Source: Puffinus mauretanicus
Taxonomy: Eukaryota; Chordata; Aves; Procellariiformes; Procellariidae
Direction of reading: 5' to 3'
Length of the DNA: 64,000 bases
Assembly (NCBI GenBank): GCA_023333565.1
Contig: JAJKFH010003680.1
Location: forward strand, 2,356,001-2,420,000
A program made the position numbers and the translations under genes. The notes below the pieces were generated by a model, which was not told the origin of the DNA, did no database searches, and saw nothing but the letters and a program-made list of their open reading frames with translations. Below, piece by piece: positions 1-13,794 of this stretch; position 1 is the first letter of the stretch, and every line of letters starts with the position of its first letter.

Positions 1-2344
1 GGAGATAAAAACACCCACCAGCCGGCGGGTTGGGAGTTGGCTCCCCCCGTCATGCCAATGCCTGCCTGCCTCGGCTGCCTGCCGCCTGGGAGCCATGGAC
101 AGCCCGTCCTGCCCCGGTATGGGGCTGTACTCGGGGGCAGGAAAGGTCTTGGGGTCCCGTTGGTGGGTCCTGCTGGGGTGTCACAGCAGCCCCAGAGACC
201 CACCCTGGGAATGCACCGGGAGCACACTGACAAACGGCTGGGAACGGGTGGGAGAGCTGCGCCCTCCCACACATGCACTGGGGACCTGGGGATGGACTGT
301 CCTGCTGTGGGGCACACTGGGGACTTTCAGCTGAGAGTGGGGTCCGAGCAGCTTGGGGGAGAGGGAAGCCAAGGTCTGGTTCCAGACCCAGCTCCATCTC
401 TGACCCTTTGGTTCTCCCTTCATCCCTGAGGTCATTTGCTGTGTCCAGGGTGGGGAGGAGGACCCAGCATCTGCTGTGGGGCTCTGAGCTCCTCTCCTTG
501 AAGCTCCTGGGGCTTCTCTGGTGAGGAGGAGGGTGTCTGTCCTCTGCCCGCTCCCCAGTCCCCCAGATTTTGTGTCTGCATGGCACACCTGTACCCTCAC
601 CCCGAGCAGCGTGGGCAACTGTGTCCTGCAGGGTGGAAGCCACCAGCAGTGCCTGAGATGCTTCTCTGGTGGCTGAGTCTGCCAGAACCCTGGCACTGCT
701 CTAGGATGTGGTCTGTGCCCCACGAGCTGGGGGCATGCAACTCTCCAATGTGCCCCTTTGGTTGGACTCACCCTTTTCCCCCTCTCAGTGTGACCTTCCT
801 TTCTTCCTTAGCATCCCCATCCTCTTCATCACCGCTAAGGGATAGGACTGGCAACTGATCATTCCCTGAGGAGTTCCACCACTTCATCTGCTTCCCAGAG
901 GCTGACTGGGATTTCTCTAGTGCATCTGTCATTCGCAGTGACGCAGGGGCAGAAATGTGGCTTTATAGACTCTGTGTCCAGCACAGGGCGAAGACCCAGT
1001 GTGTCACACATCAGAGCACAGCCACCCTGAGGTGCTGGGCAAACACTGGCCGGGAAGACTGGCTTCAAATGGGAGATAACGGGAGAGGTTGGAGATGGGT
1101 GAGTACGAGGTGTCTGCATGTGGCAATGGTGTCTGCACACCAGCAGCCTCACAGGGTTTGGACATGCTCCCATGTTTGCTTTGCCCCAAGACATTTCTGG
1201 TAGGAGACCCAGCCCTCATGTAGGTACGGAAAGTGCATGGTGTGAGCATGTGGCAGCTCCCTGCCCACCAGCCCTTGCAATGTGCCATTGTTCCATACCC
1301 TCTAGGTTGTGTGGAAATGGGTTGGCATGATGGAGGGGCAGAGAAGGGTCCTTTCTGCTGCACCACGGAGACAGAATCCCCTCTCGGGTAGTCTCTGCTC
1401 ATCATTGGCATGACACATTCTCATTACACGGGGAGCAGGGGCACCCAAGTCAAGCCCGTGGGTTGGATGCCCAGCGTTAGGTTTCATTCATATCCCACCT
1501 ACCACTGGAGCAGGGTTCAGCCTGGCACTATGAACATGGATCTTGGCCACTGTGTACACAATAATGGCCTGAATTGCTGGGGACAATGACAACCTGGGCC
1601 TGGTGTGGAAGCACGTGGTGCTGGCTCTTGGCAAGTTGTACTTAATGGGACAGCTCTGAGAGAGGAAGAAAGTGCTGCTGGCCATGGGGCAGGGCCTGTG
1701 ATTCACTGAGTTTAAAGACAGAAGAAACCATTGGGCCATCTAGATCTGGTGGTTTCAGCTTTTTCTGGTGTGAGCCATCACTGGGCAGGTTCTTGGACAG
1801 GTAATTTAAGCCCTGTTGGCAGGCTGTGGCTCTTTTTCATTGCCTTTGAGGACCTTTCTGGCTGGTCCTGTGGCGTTTACTAACATAAGCTGGAAATGGC
1901 AAGATCTGGTCTCCACTGCCTCCCAGATGAGAGGGTTTGCACTGTTTTGCAGTTTGAACCGAAAGCTTGGAGCTGAAACATCTTTGCAGAAGCATCAAGG
2001 GAAGGAACCTCCCTCTTCTGTAGTTGCAATTCCCTTGCACTGAACACACGTGCCTTGTTTCCAGCAAAAATGGTTCTAGCTGGGTGTCTAACCTAGTATA
2101 GGCTCTGCCGCTAGACCAAAAAGAGCTCTGCCAGACCTGGGATTTAATCCCCTTCCAATTTACAGTGTGTTTATCCTTCCTGTTGAATTGTGCTTCCCGA
2201 ATGTCCCCCTTCAAGGTGTTTTCTCCAGCCCTTGTATAATTTCCATGGCTCTTTCCTCAGCATCTGCAAGCTTTCCACAACCTCTAGAAAATCCAGTCAC
2301 CAAAACCACATCCAGCATTCCAATACATGCCTCAGCAACACTTT
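1..2344. other. Non-coding DNA, nothing recognised
   Basis: Moderately GC-rich vertebrate-type intergenic sequence. Open frames are short, overlap on both strands and show no recognisable domain. I see no repeat family, RNA gene or strong promoter. Confidence 0.5.
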
Positions 2345-2546
2345 TTCATGCGGTGTATAATTAGACTGTGAAACTTATTGCCACACTACGTCATGAAGAC
2401 CAAAAATGTAAATGTCTGGAAAGGCAGGTTAGGCAAATTCCTGGATGATAGGGCCACCAATGACTGCCACAGGACCTGCTGGACTGACCCAAATGCTACG
2501 TGCAGCTCTGGGAGTCCCTGAATCATTGACTGTCAGAAGCCAGGAA
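2345..2546 (+). repeat. CR1/L3-type LINE 3' fragment (old)
   Basis: The order of phrases matches the 3' end of old sauropsid CR1/L3-like LINEs: a 'gtgaaacttattgccac' motif, then 'ggcaaattcctggatgatag', then 'gggagtccctgaatcattga' and 'tgtcagaagccaggaa'. In the LINE this region encodes the end of the reverse-transcriptase ORF and the start of the 3' UTR. The copy is short and heavily diverged, so it is a dead 5'-truncated insertion. Family assignment is from memory of the consensus. Confidence 0.6.
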
Positions 2547-5500
2547 AAATACCGTGGGAAAGGATGGCTCCATGCTGGCCTTGCATCTCTGAGCATCTGC
2601 TGCCGGCCTGGTTGAAGATGGCCCAGGGGTTAGATGGAGCTTGGGTCCAGCACAGTCCAGCCACTCTAATGTCCTTGTGTGCGTGGAAAGAAAGAGACTT
2701 CAAATGGCCAAATACCAGCTTCTCCCAAGCAGGTGGGTCTCTTACGCTGCTCACCCCAGACTCCTCTGCAGACACTGGAGACAAAAGGGCACTTCCAGGA
2801 CACGAATTATCTTGTCCTGAGCTAGTCACGTGCAACGGGGCAGACGACTCACCCCATGGCGTGATGATTCTCCTTGCTGTTGAGCTGTGGGTTTGGGAGA
2901 CATGATCCCTAAGGAAACACCATCCTGAACCACCATGGTGGCCCACTGCCTCCCAGAAAGGAGGACAGTAAACTTGGCTATACTCCTCTGCAGGGGCTGT
3001 AGTCAGCCCTGCAAGCTCCCATTGCAGATAGGAAACATCAAGTTGGGCATGGCTCCCCATCACCTCCTCCCCTTTTGATTCCTCAATACCATGATCATGC
3101 ATGAGATGAACCCGAGCTACCTCCAGACAATTGGGGAGAAACAGTGCGCAGCCAAGCTGGTACTGTGTCTACAGACCTCATCTGGACCCTCCATGGTGTG
3201 GACATTCTCCAGAGAGCTTTTCCAGTTGTCTCTTGGGTCTGGAGCCACCAAACGCAGTATCAAGCCCCAGTTTGAAGATACCTAGTGGAGGAAGGATGGA
3301 TAACTAGAGGAGATAGACAAGCACAAAGGGCAGTTCAGCCTCTCAGACACCAGTTTCAGTGGGTAACTCACCACAGCTGTGTGTCTCTCCAGCAACTGCT
3401 GAACCTTGTCTGTACTCTTCTGATGCACATGTGGACCAGGCAGAGGTATGAGCTCTGGACCTGCCCAATATGATGTACCTCATTTCTCTGGTCACAAAAT
3501 CATTTAGCATCAACGCTGGAGGGCTGCAGAGACCCTCAACCAGTTCTTTTCAGGCCCTTGACATGTAAAATAGACTGATTATTGAGATTACTATTATTTT
3601 TAGGGTGACTTGAAAATGTTTGTCCCATGTAGATGTTGTTTGACATTCTCCTTAGATACAAAGAGGCTGAAGAGCACTTCATTGTCCTTGTGTGTTGCAA
3701 GTGCTTCCTTCCAAATATACAGAACAGAAATACTCATTGATCACGTCTGCCTCTCCTCCCTTGTTGTGAGCAATTTTACCATCTCTACGTAGTAGCACCC
3801 TTTGCCATTACTAGGATTTATATTATTCCTAATATACTTCTAAAATCTCTTCACCTTGCCAGCTCAGGAGCTTGACCCAGTACTTTTGCCACTTGTGACT
3901 TGAGGACCGTCACTCTCTGGCCAGGGGAGCAGGTGTGGAGAGATGCGAATGGCTGGAGAGCCTGGGGAGAGGGACGGGAGGATGGGATGAGTGCCAGAAG
4001 GGTATGGGAAAGATCAGAGCTGTGACCACACTTCTGAGCTCCTCCTGGAGGGCACAGCAGAGCCAGCTGTGGTGTGGGCGTTGTAAAACCCAAAGCTGGC
4101 TCTGGTGGCATTGGCAGACTGAACGCAGAGAGGAGGGGTGAGGCTGGGGACTGGCAATCTGGGAGGACTTGGGGCTGCGCTGGTGTGGTCGCCCACCCAG
4201 TTTCTGCCGAGGTTGTCTCAGAGCAGCAGGGTGCTCAAGGCAGGGTTTCACCACTGCTGCTCGGGGGGCACAGCTGGAGCATCCCCACATCACAGCCCCT
4301 GTCACCCTTCTCCTCCTCCCTTGGTGGCCCCTGCAGGCTGGGGATTCCCAATTGCTGTCCTCGGGGGGTGTTTGACTACCGAGCTGGAGGGCAGGGAAAC
4401 ACCACGCCTTTCCAGCATATACTCTGTCCCCTCTTTGGGATAAATACCATCTCCTCTCTACAAACTCTCTCTGCTCAGGGGTGTTACCATCCCCTCTCAG
4501 ACTGCTCTGTCTCCATGCTCCTCCAGGGACTTTAAACAGGAGAGATGGCGGGAGGGAGACACGTCTGTCTTCCAATTTCTAGCTAAGCCATGGCGGGGAC
4601 GGTGTCCCAGTCCTGCTTATGGGTCTGTGCAGCATCATAGCCTTTTGTGATGCCCTGGAGCAGGGGAAGGAGCACCTGACCCAGACCTGCCTGGGGTCTG
4701 CCAGCCACCTCCATGCTCCCTCACACATGGATGGTGCTCTCCCGGTGCCAGAGTCCCCACCGAATCCCATTTGTGAGGCTCTGGGTGTGTGGCCAGGAGC
4801 AGGAACCAGCAGGTTCCCTGCACCAAGTAACCTGCAGCCTGCCGGTCCCCTGCTCGTGGTGGGCCGGCCATATTGCAAAGGTGGAGAGAGATTTGCAAAT
4901 AAAGGCGTTGATGATGAATTGATAAACCTGCCATCGATATCCCACCATCACAGGAGAACCGTGTTGCTCCCGGCAGAGCTGAGCTCAGGGCAGGCTGTGC
5001 ACACACTCGGGAGGAGATGTGCCCACAGCTGACTTTGGGATGACTGTCCCTGCTCCTTTCTTGCCATGTCAGGATGACCAGAGGATGTTCTCCACCTCCT
5101 CCAGGGCACAAGTGGCAGTTGGGCACTTGTGTATGAACTTCTCTGGGCTTGCAAACAGCTGCTGATACAGCTCACGCTTTGGGAACATCAGTACGTGGAG
5201 ATTCAGCAGAAGAGGGATTTGCCCCTGGGATGGGACATTACCCAGGCAATGCCAAAGTTCAATGGCTGAGCAGTGAGAGACCTCTGCCAAAAGCCTGTGG
5301 TCCCTTAGTGCAAGAGCTGCAGGGACCATTTCCATGGATAATAAATTCTCAGTGTCATTCTGGGGGGAAAAATCCGGAATTTGGCTGCACTTCAACAAAG
5401 CATTTTGTCTGAAAGCAAAATGGGGCACGGGGAGGAAAATGCAAGATTTCCATTTTACTTCTGCAAAAGACTGTTTCTTTTAAAACTGACCATGTTGAGG

Positions 5501-5984
5501 GGGTGAAAGGAAATCCAAGAGGAGAAAAGATACAAAACCAAAACCCACTTCATGTGGAGTGGAATAAGTTGTTTCAGGGGAACTCAGAATGTTTCATTGT
5601 GTCATCGCCGTGGAAAAAACCAGGAAGTTTCTCATTTGATTTAGGACTAACCATTTATCCTCAGTTTTGCCTTTTGGTCCCCAAATGAAATGTCACGGGG
5701 CTCTGCCTGACCCTGTGATGACTTTCTGCAGGAGCCTGAGATATCCCCGATTGCTGGCGTTACCTCCGCGGGGAGGGAAATTCCCACCTGCAGCATCTTC
5801 TGGCTCTCAGCCTTCGCCGCCTCCCTCCCCCGGGGCAGGACAGCCCCTGCCTGGTCCACGTGCAGATGGGGAAGGATGCAGGGTGGAGGGCACAACCCCA
5901 AAGCCTCTCCTGTTGCCTGTATCTGCATCTGGCTGCAGGGTCCATCCAGCCCGACTGCGCCAGCCTCCACCGCATTGGTCTGAT
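2547..5984. other. Non-coding DNA, nothing recognised
   Basis: Mixed-composition intergenic DNA with a modestly AT-rich patch around 3540-3850. No coding potential, repeat family or RNA gene that I can support. Confidence 0.45.
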
Positions 5985-6360
5985 AAACCACACATTGAAT
6001 ATTTGTTTCAGATATTTAAATACATCTCAGGGTTCAGATCACAGTTTCTCAACAGCAGTTAAATAAGTAACACATTCATATTTTGTAAACTGTTTCTCAC
6101 AGCTTGTTTATTTAGGGTTATAACTCGATTTGGGCTCCTTATGGAAGTGTGACTCATTGTTTAATGTGTCAGCTCATTAGCAATACTTGTTTTTGCCTTA
6201 TATTTCTGTGCTACCACTAATTGCTGAGCCCACTGTGAGCTTCAGCTTCCAATGACACTGTGGAAAATGCAAGAAAATAGATCAGTTACTAGATAAAAGG
6301 CAACAGAAATAAACAAACTCATGAACCTGCAGAGGAAGCTTTTTAGCTGCTGTGATTTTA
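5985..6360. promoter_or_regulatory. AT-rich island, candidate conserved enhancer
   Basis: A sharply bounded AT-rich block inside more GC-rich DNA. It contains a perfect AP-1 site (TGACTCA, 6150-6156), forkhead-like TGTTTA cores near 6106 and 6160, and several ATTAG/TTAAAT homeodomain-like cores. It matches no repeat I know and has no ORF. Regulatory function is inferred from composition and motif clustering only. Confidence 0.3.
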
Positions 6361-8394
6361 CTTCAAGGAGAGACTTCCCCTGCTTGGGAAATTGATGCCA
6401 CCAGCTCCTGGGCTCGTCTGTCAGGAGGATTTGGGCAAGACCAAGCTAAGGAACACCACACGTAAAGAAAATGCATCAGGGCCACTTCTGCACACCAGCA
6501 TAAGTGAGCTGAACACCTGCAGCTCAAAAACCACCAGCCTGCCCTCCCTGAGGAGCTGGTGGGGCTCAGTGCCTTCGTGCCCTGGGAAAGGAGAAATCCA
6601 CGGGCTGGAGTTTGAGCATTTTCTTAGTGCAATTTATTTCTTTGATACACAGTCCCCGAGGGCTGGAACAGAGGTGGTCAAACCCTCCCTTTGGCAAGAA
6701 GACAGAGTGGCCCAAGAAAGGTCTATCAAGGAATTGTGCTGATAACAAACTATCCTGACCAAAGCATCCTCTCCAGAGAGACTGCAGGCAAAGCTGGGAG
6801 CAGCTTCAGCCTCCCTGCAGCCTGACTGCTGAAAAAGGCATCGCAGCAGGAGGGTGGCTCCTCCAGGGCTGCATGCACAGGCTCAGCACCTCCTCCTCCT
6901 CCATCCTGATCCCTCTGCGCTGAAGCAGTTTGTAGGAAAAAGTGTACCAGCCGCAGGAGGGGTGGTTTCCACGTTACACTCTCTTGCTCAGAGCACGCCA
7001 CGTCTTTAGTAGTTGACAGCTGGAGACGGAAGAGTCCATTTTTGACATTTAGATTTCAGGGGCTTTCTGGAACAAGCCTTGAAAATCCTGATGTTCATGG
7101 TCATACTGTCTCTGGCAAAGCAGGTGTTCTGGACACATGAAAATCAACCTTCCTTGCTTGCTTCCTTGCTTGCTCGCTTCCTTTATTCCTTCCTTTTCTC
7201 TGCATCACTCGAGCAAGATTTTTTTCTGCTTTGCTGGCACAAGCTTCTTTCTAAGAAGAAAACTGCTGCTGATTCCCTACATAGTTTTATGAGTTTTCAT
7301 GAAGTATTTAAAGGAACAACAGCCACTGAAGGAAAAGCATTTTATGGGATAGAGAAGGAGGGAAAAACCCCACAAAACTGGAGAGGTCAGTGATGATGAC
7401 AAAGAAAGGGGAAAAGAGCCAGACTTGTCTGATTAATGTGTTTAACTTTTTCCTCTTTGTAGAGCCTCCAGGGAGTGTTACTAGGAAGCGGTTGCTGGAA
7501 GGGGCTGGCCGGGTCCATGAAGGAGTCAGGCGGGAAGTGATGCTTTCTGGTCCATCCTCCCACTCCATCCTCTGGCCCCAGCATCTCCCCTCCCTGCCAG
7601 GAGGATGGAGCTCTCGTAGGCAGCTTCTTCCCCGCTGCCGCAGCAGGGCAACAGCCCCTCACGCTGCCGGTCTCTTCCCTGCCAGGCGCTGCTGGCCCTC
7701 GGTGTGTGGCACCGGGGACTGTCGGGTCCAGGCTTGCCCTGGGTTGCTGTAATGTAGTAGCAGGCAGAGGAGACACCAGCACAACGTGACTGGCCTCAAG
7801 AGCAGCATTTCAATTAAGAACAGGAAGGCCAGGGAAGGCTAAGTAAACTCAGGCTTTCCAAAGAAGGCTGCAGGAGCCAAAGCTCCAGCGTTGTATTTCT
7901 GGCCATAAATGCTGCAGGTTTGGAAAACACCTCCATTGGAGTTGGGGAACATCCAGCCTGGGTATGATTAGGGTCTGGTTTCAGCATTGGTAAGAGATGA
8001 TCCTGGTAGAATCAGTTAAAAATCAGACCCTCTCCTCCCCAAAGTGCTGTGCCCAAAAGTGAGGAACGCCCCCCGCCCCAGTAGCACACCGTTTGCATTC
8101 AGTCCTTTTCTGCTCGGTTTTCCAAGGAGGCCTTTGGGATGTGCCAGGCTGCATGGGGTCTTTCAACACTACTGAAAAAACGAGCTTTTAAATACAACTG
8201 GAAAGCTATCTGCTACCCTCCTGCAGTGAAATCCAGCACACCAACTGCCTGTGCTAAAATCTGACTGCCCAGCTACAGGGAGCCATTGCAGCATGTCCAG
8301 TGCTCCTCTAGCTCTGCAGGAGGGACACCCAACATGCCTCCCCCAGTCCAGTCAGAGCCCCAGACACGCTACCTCTGTCTCTGCTCGGCATAGC
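6361..8394. other. Non-coding DNA, nothing recognised
   Basis: Intergenic sequence with short chance ORFs only. It includes the CTTG/CTTC simple repeat listed separately. Confidence 0.45.
7147..7200. repeat. CTTG/CTTC tetranucleotide-like simple repeat
   Basis: Imperfect pyrimidine-rich tetranucleotide tract made of CTTG, CTTC and CCTT units, interrupted by TTTATT. A simple-sequence repeat with no gene attached. Confidence 0.6.
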
Positions 8395-8660
8395 GGAGAG
8401 AAAGAAAAATTCATTGTCTGCTACATGTAAAAGAGCAGAATTGCATTTTCCAGCTCGGAGGAGGGCTTTGCAAACAATGGAGATTAAAAAATAAATAAAA
8501 GCTATAAAAAGTGCTTGACAATGTCCTTTTAAATTATAATTTTTTTCTGAAAATATGCAATAAATCCCATGCAAGAGTCATAAAAGTACCTGAAATGCTC
8601 TTAGAAAGATTTATGGGCATCTTACCACTATTCTCAATAAAGTGAATATGCTACTTCCAA
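8395..8660. other. AT-rich block
   Basis: AT-rich stretch with A and T runs around 8485-8545 and two AATAAA-type hexamers (near 8560 and 8636). No ORF leads into these signals, so they are not evidence of a gene end. It may be a conserved element or plain AT-rich DNA. Confidence 0.3.
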
Positions 8661-11600
8661 GATAATTTCTCATCACCCATACTTCAGATTCCTGAACTCC
8701 TTTCAGTCAGCCTATCCCAAGAAATACTGTAACGCCAGGCTGTCTGAATCTTTCTCCTTCGTCCACGTTGCTGAATCCAGTGCTTTTTAGCTTTGACCAT
8801 GTGCCAATGAACTGTCCCTGTAACTGTTCCAGGGAGTTTTGTCATCCAAAAATAATCTAATCATTACCTCAAAGCCGTTTGGAAACTCTGCTTTTGAGAC
8901 GATTGCTCCCGATATGGAGAAGTAACAAGTTTTTAATACCTGCACACGAGATGTTGTTTGTCAAGGGAGGTGCTCAGGAGAAGGTGAGGGACAACCTCTC
9001 TCTGTCTTGCTATGAAAATGGAAGACAAATGTTTTTACTAGATGGGTCCAACCACGCGTACAAGAAAGGATCCTATTCCCAGGAGCACCTGCCATATAGA
9101 TGAGGGTCACCCCATGACATCCCTCTGAGCAGAGCAGCTTCTGTAGAGGACAGGGGAGAGCCTGCCTGGCTAGACTTCATGTTGATCATAGCCATCCCCG
9201 TTCTTCACTTCTGTAAGTGTCTGCTTGGCTTTGCTGAGGGGCCTGGACTCACGCTGGCCAGGATCTTCGTGGCTTTATATTGATGACTGGGACCGTTTCT
9301 AACTGGTGGTGCATGTTTGATGGCTGGAGGTCGTGGTTTTGTTCCACGAACACCCTCCACGCTGCTGAAGCAGAGCCTTTGTGGGCTGCCCACTGGGACA
9401 GGCTGTGGTACCGGCTCATGTCCTCCTTACCCTGCTGTGTCTTCTCCATCACTCACAGCATTCCTCCTAAAATCACCATCCTTGGCAAATCAATGCAGCC
9501 TCTGGGACGTTCAGAGACATCTGCCAGAACCTGGCAGCACCGAGCTCACTCAGGGGTGAAATGTTTTGGGGAGAGAGCAATAGCATTGGGGAAGAAAAAC
9601 CCCAAATGTCTGTGTTTTATGTTCTTTCCCCAGCAGGAAGATAGTCTTTTAATTCTTTGATTAAAACAGCCATGACCTGGAAGAGATTTGGGTTGTTCAT
9701 CCTCCTTTCCACCAATTTCTTTCATTTTATTTCATTTCATTTCATTCTAATCCCAAAAGAATGATACCCAGAATTATTAAAGACTAGATTTATTTTAGTT
9801 TTTCACCTTCTTTCTTTACCCACAGTACTTTTTGATGCTTTTCTAATGTGAAGAAGTTTGCAAAATTAGGCATTAGCAAGGGGAAAATTACAAAAAAAAC
9901 CCCCAAGGAACAAGGCTGATGCCCTTCATCCTGTGGTAACCAGGGTCTGACAAAAGAATGTGGATCACAGCAACCTGCTAAACCCCCCTGAAAATGGAAA
10001 AAAAAGGCAAATTATCATTTCAATGACAACAAATGGAAAATTAAAGAAAATCACATCCATGGGGTTTTTGGTGAAATGATGGATTTTTGATAAGAGGTAA
10101 TTGTTGTAAATTTCTTGGGACAAAATTGTTGTTCTCAGAGGCACCCAGAGAAAACGATACCACGGTCTCCCAGGTCAGCTGTGCTGGGAAGGCAGTGAAG
10201 CCTTTTTGGGAAGCTCTTACCTTTGAGTCAGTGGGGTCCACCCCACCAGGACTGCATGAATCTCACTGCTGTCTTTGTTGTGCGATTTACTAGTGGCACA
10301 ACACGAGGTCAATAACAAAAAAGGGAGGCAACCTCACACAGAGACAACAACAGGCAACAAATCCACTGTTCATCACTCAACCGGTCCATCATATGGTAGT
10401 GAATAACCTTCTTACTTTGCAAGATACTGTTCCCTTGAACCTCTGTCGATGCAAGCGTACACAGACACGTGTGCATGCGTGTACGCTGCAAATTTGTCCC
10501 TTGAGGTCCCACCAGCTGATTTCCATTATAGCAGCCACTGGAGTGAAGTGCATAGCTGAGGGTGTGAATTTCCTTGCAGATGTCTTCAACTTGCCCAGAG
10601 AGGAGCTGGGAAGGCAGAGGGCTGTGAAGAGCACAGCAAAGTCTTGTCACGACTGGGAGGACCAGGGGCTGAGAGTGCCTGTCCCGGTTAGATCAAGCCC
10701 AGAGCTCCTCATCCTTTGAGTGGATCCTGCCTGGCCCCACCATCCATCACAGAGCCTGGCACGAGCACGCCTGGCCAAGGTCTAAGCTCAGGGCAGGGCT
10801 GGGGGCTGGCAGGGCTGCGTGCAGGCAGCTGGGTCACCTAACCTGCTCCTGCCCACACCCTGCCACTCAGCTTGATTCAGCTCTGAGAAGCCTTGAGATT
10901 TCTCTGCTTTCTGCCGCTGCGCCTGGAATATCAGTGCCCACTCAGAATGTGAATTTCCACAAAATTAAAAAAAACCAACACTCCCCCCAAAAACTCATTG
11001 CACTTTCACATGTTTCAGACTACTATTTTTAATGGCAACTGCAAAGTTGGAAACAATGAGCTAGAGCCAGGCAAGGATGACAGTGCCATGCAGAGCTGGG
11101 GGAGGGAGAAGGTCCTTGCTGCGTATCCAGCTGAGATGGGATCTGAGCCCATGTCTCCCACCAGAGCCTGAACAAGGGACACAGGGGTGAGGGGCACAAG
11201 GGACACAGACTCACCTCCTGGCTGGGGAGCCTACTAAGGGCACAAACATCCTCCTTGCCCAAAAAGCTGACGACAGCCTTAGAAATCAGCCTTTTCAGCA
11301 GTAACCAAATATGTCTGTATTGTAAGCATTGAGAAATGTAGCCTCCAATTTGGGGACATTCTCAGATGTCCAGTCATGCATTTCACTGGTGGGATTTGGG
11401 CGTTTGCTTTTTGCATTGGCAAATAAATCCTTCCCTACAAACACGCTTATTCATCTCTAGTGATGCCTTTGTGAGAGTCCCAGATCTGTCTCTCAACCAC
11501 TGCAGGAGCCCACACGAGTGCCCTGGGCTGTCCTGTACTGCCCCAGGGGGGTCTGCTCTGGTCCAGCGTTTGAACCAGTTCATCCTGTGTGCACCAGACA

Positions 11601-13794
11601 AGCTTCCCAAGGTGATGCAGTCACCCCAGAGCCACTGACCTGACCTGGACAGGGCTGCCTTGACCTTGAAGCAGTGCTGCCGGATCTGGGGAGTGATTTT
11701 CCAGCTGGTCGCCCTTGGCTGCTCCAGTCAGTGCTGGAGCTGACCTGCAGCGAGAGGTGCCAGGCTCATGCCTGGCTGGTGCTTGGAGAGCATAAACACA
11801 GAAATAATTAGGGAGGAAAAATCCAGCATGGACATGAAGGGAAGGGCAGTAGCACATGGCCTCGTTTTAGTGAGATGGAGATAAAACCAAGGATTCAAAT
11901 ACTTCCAGGAATTAATTGGTAGTGTGACAGGAAGCATGCACTGACTGTAAAAATGTTCCTGCGCTGGATCATGTGTCTGGAAGCACAGACGTGTGAGTGT
12001 TTGCACAGCAGTGATGATGTGATGCTTTCATACGATTTCTTGATGCTGTGGTTATTTTTCTGCGACATTGATCTGCTTAAGGAAACCCAGCTGTCCCACC
12101 TTGCCTTCTCGATCTGCACTTCCAGAGCCACTGCTACAAGAGCATCCTTTGAGCTCTGCCCAGCTCTTAGGGGACTGGCACCTGCTAGCCTCACACTCCA
12201 TCGCTCACAAGGGCAAGCTGTGCCCTTTAGGGTGGAGGTATATGGCCTGAAAGGAGGAGATAAAGTTAGTTGGGATGTTTGAGGCTGAACAAACTGGTGG
12301 GGGTGAGGGCTGATTGCCACCTTTTCCCTGCATCCTTGCCTTGCTCCCCATCCGACAGAGAGGAAATGTGACTGCTGCCAGCGGCAGGACAGAGGATGTG
12401 AGTGCTGCGGAGAGAGACTCTTGTGTCCGCCGTGGTCCCTCTGGGATCCATGTCTCTAAGAATAAGTGTCTGTGTCTCCATGGCCTCCGGAAAGCCAATC
12501 AACAACACTCGTTAGCTGCCATTTGGGCTCCCAGTGTCTCCAGCCTATAATTCAGTGGCTTGCATGCATTAATTGTCAAGCTTGGAGTGCTACAAAGATG
12601 CCCAGCCTGGCTTTCTTGTGGTTTGCACTGGCGCCTCTCAGCACAGGCTCACTATCCTTCAGCTTAGCTATTTGGCATAGCAGCTTGGGTCTGGGGCTTT
12701 GCTCTCCGAGTTACGTCCGCGGTCCTGACCTCTGTGCTCTGGTCCTAGCCAGCTGGGATGTCCCTGGTCTACCCGGACGGACAGCCCTGGTGCTGTTCTC
12801 CCCCTTCTCACCTCTTTCTCACCCTTCCATGCGGATCTGCAGAGATTCATCCATGATCAGGGACCCATCCAGTCCCCTTTCAGAGTCAGCAACAGCCTTT
12901 AGCTTTCTGATGTCCCACAGGGCTAGGTGCTCCCAGCTGGTGCCTCTGCCCTGGGCAGCATGAAGCCGACCTGAGCAAGGCGGCCACCTCTGTGCTGGCT
13001 CAAGCACATGACACATGGTTTTATTTTATTACACCATTTTCTTCTGGCTGTAGGTATTGGAGTCAGATGGTCATGAGAAGGGGAGGGATTGGACTCCCAG
13101 ACTTACAGAGGTAAGTATAGTCACGGAACCCCTGTGCTCGCTCCATATCCATTGTGTTTTCAGAGCTCAGTGCATGCCTGCTGAGATAGACCCCACCTCA
13201 GAAACCATATTGCTGCTACCTGGACAACATGAGCATGCCACAAATCTGCACCCATGTGCTCACAGAGCCCATGTGGACTCTGCTGCATGGTGTATCCAAG
13301 CTCTTGAAGCAGGGCTTGGAAGTTTCAATGTCCTTTAAAAAACACTCAAAATGAGCCTAAAGAACAAAGAACTCAAGCGACTTGTTAATTCTCTCATCAG
13401 CCTCTGTGACTCCCAAGTGAGTAATATGACTGGAGATCCTCTTCCCCGCCCCAGTTGCAGACCCTCACTCTGTGGGCAGATGTTTGATATCTCTTTACTT
13501 GTCATGAGCTGCAACTTGCAAGTTTACAGCCATGGATGGGTGCCTGGGGAAAGAATTGGGCTATGTAGACAGAAACCTTTTCTATTGTGCTCTTCTAGCA
13601 GCAGCTTCTGGACTTTCGGAGACTGTGGTTGCATCTGGGCCACCCTGAGGCATGGATCTGTCCTCCCCACTGTGCCCCTACAGTGATGAAGGTTGCGTTC
13701 ATATTGGGCTGCATTAGCAAGAGCAAAGACAGCAGGTTGAGGGAAGTTACTGCTTCCCTGTAGCTGGCCCTGGTGATGACCCTTCTGTAGTACT
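8661..13794. other. Non-coding DNA with small AT-rich patches
   Basis: Intergenic DNA without a recognisable gene. The stretch 9700-10130 is AT-rich with A runs, and the rest is mixed composition. ORFs up to about 165 codons occur on both strands but overlap one another and show no family signature. Confidence 0.45.
9721..9746. repeat. (TTTCA)n microsatellite
   Basis: Short run of TTTCA pentamers with one TTTTA variant. A simple-sequence repeat. Confidence 0.75.

Noticed and set aside
8555..8640. AATAAA hexamers as gene ends
   Set aside because: They lie in an AT-rich block with no exon or ORF leading into them; expected by chance.
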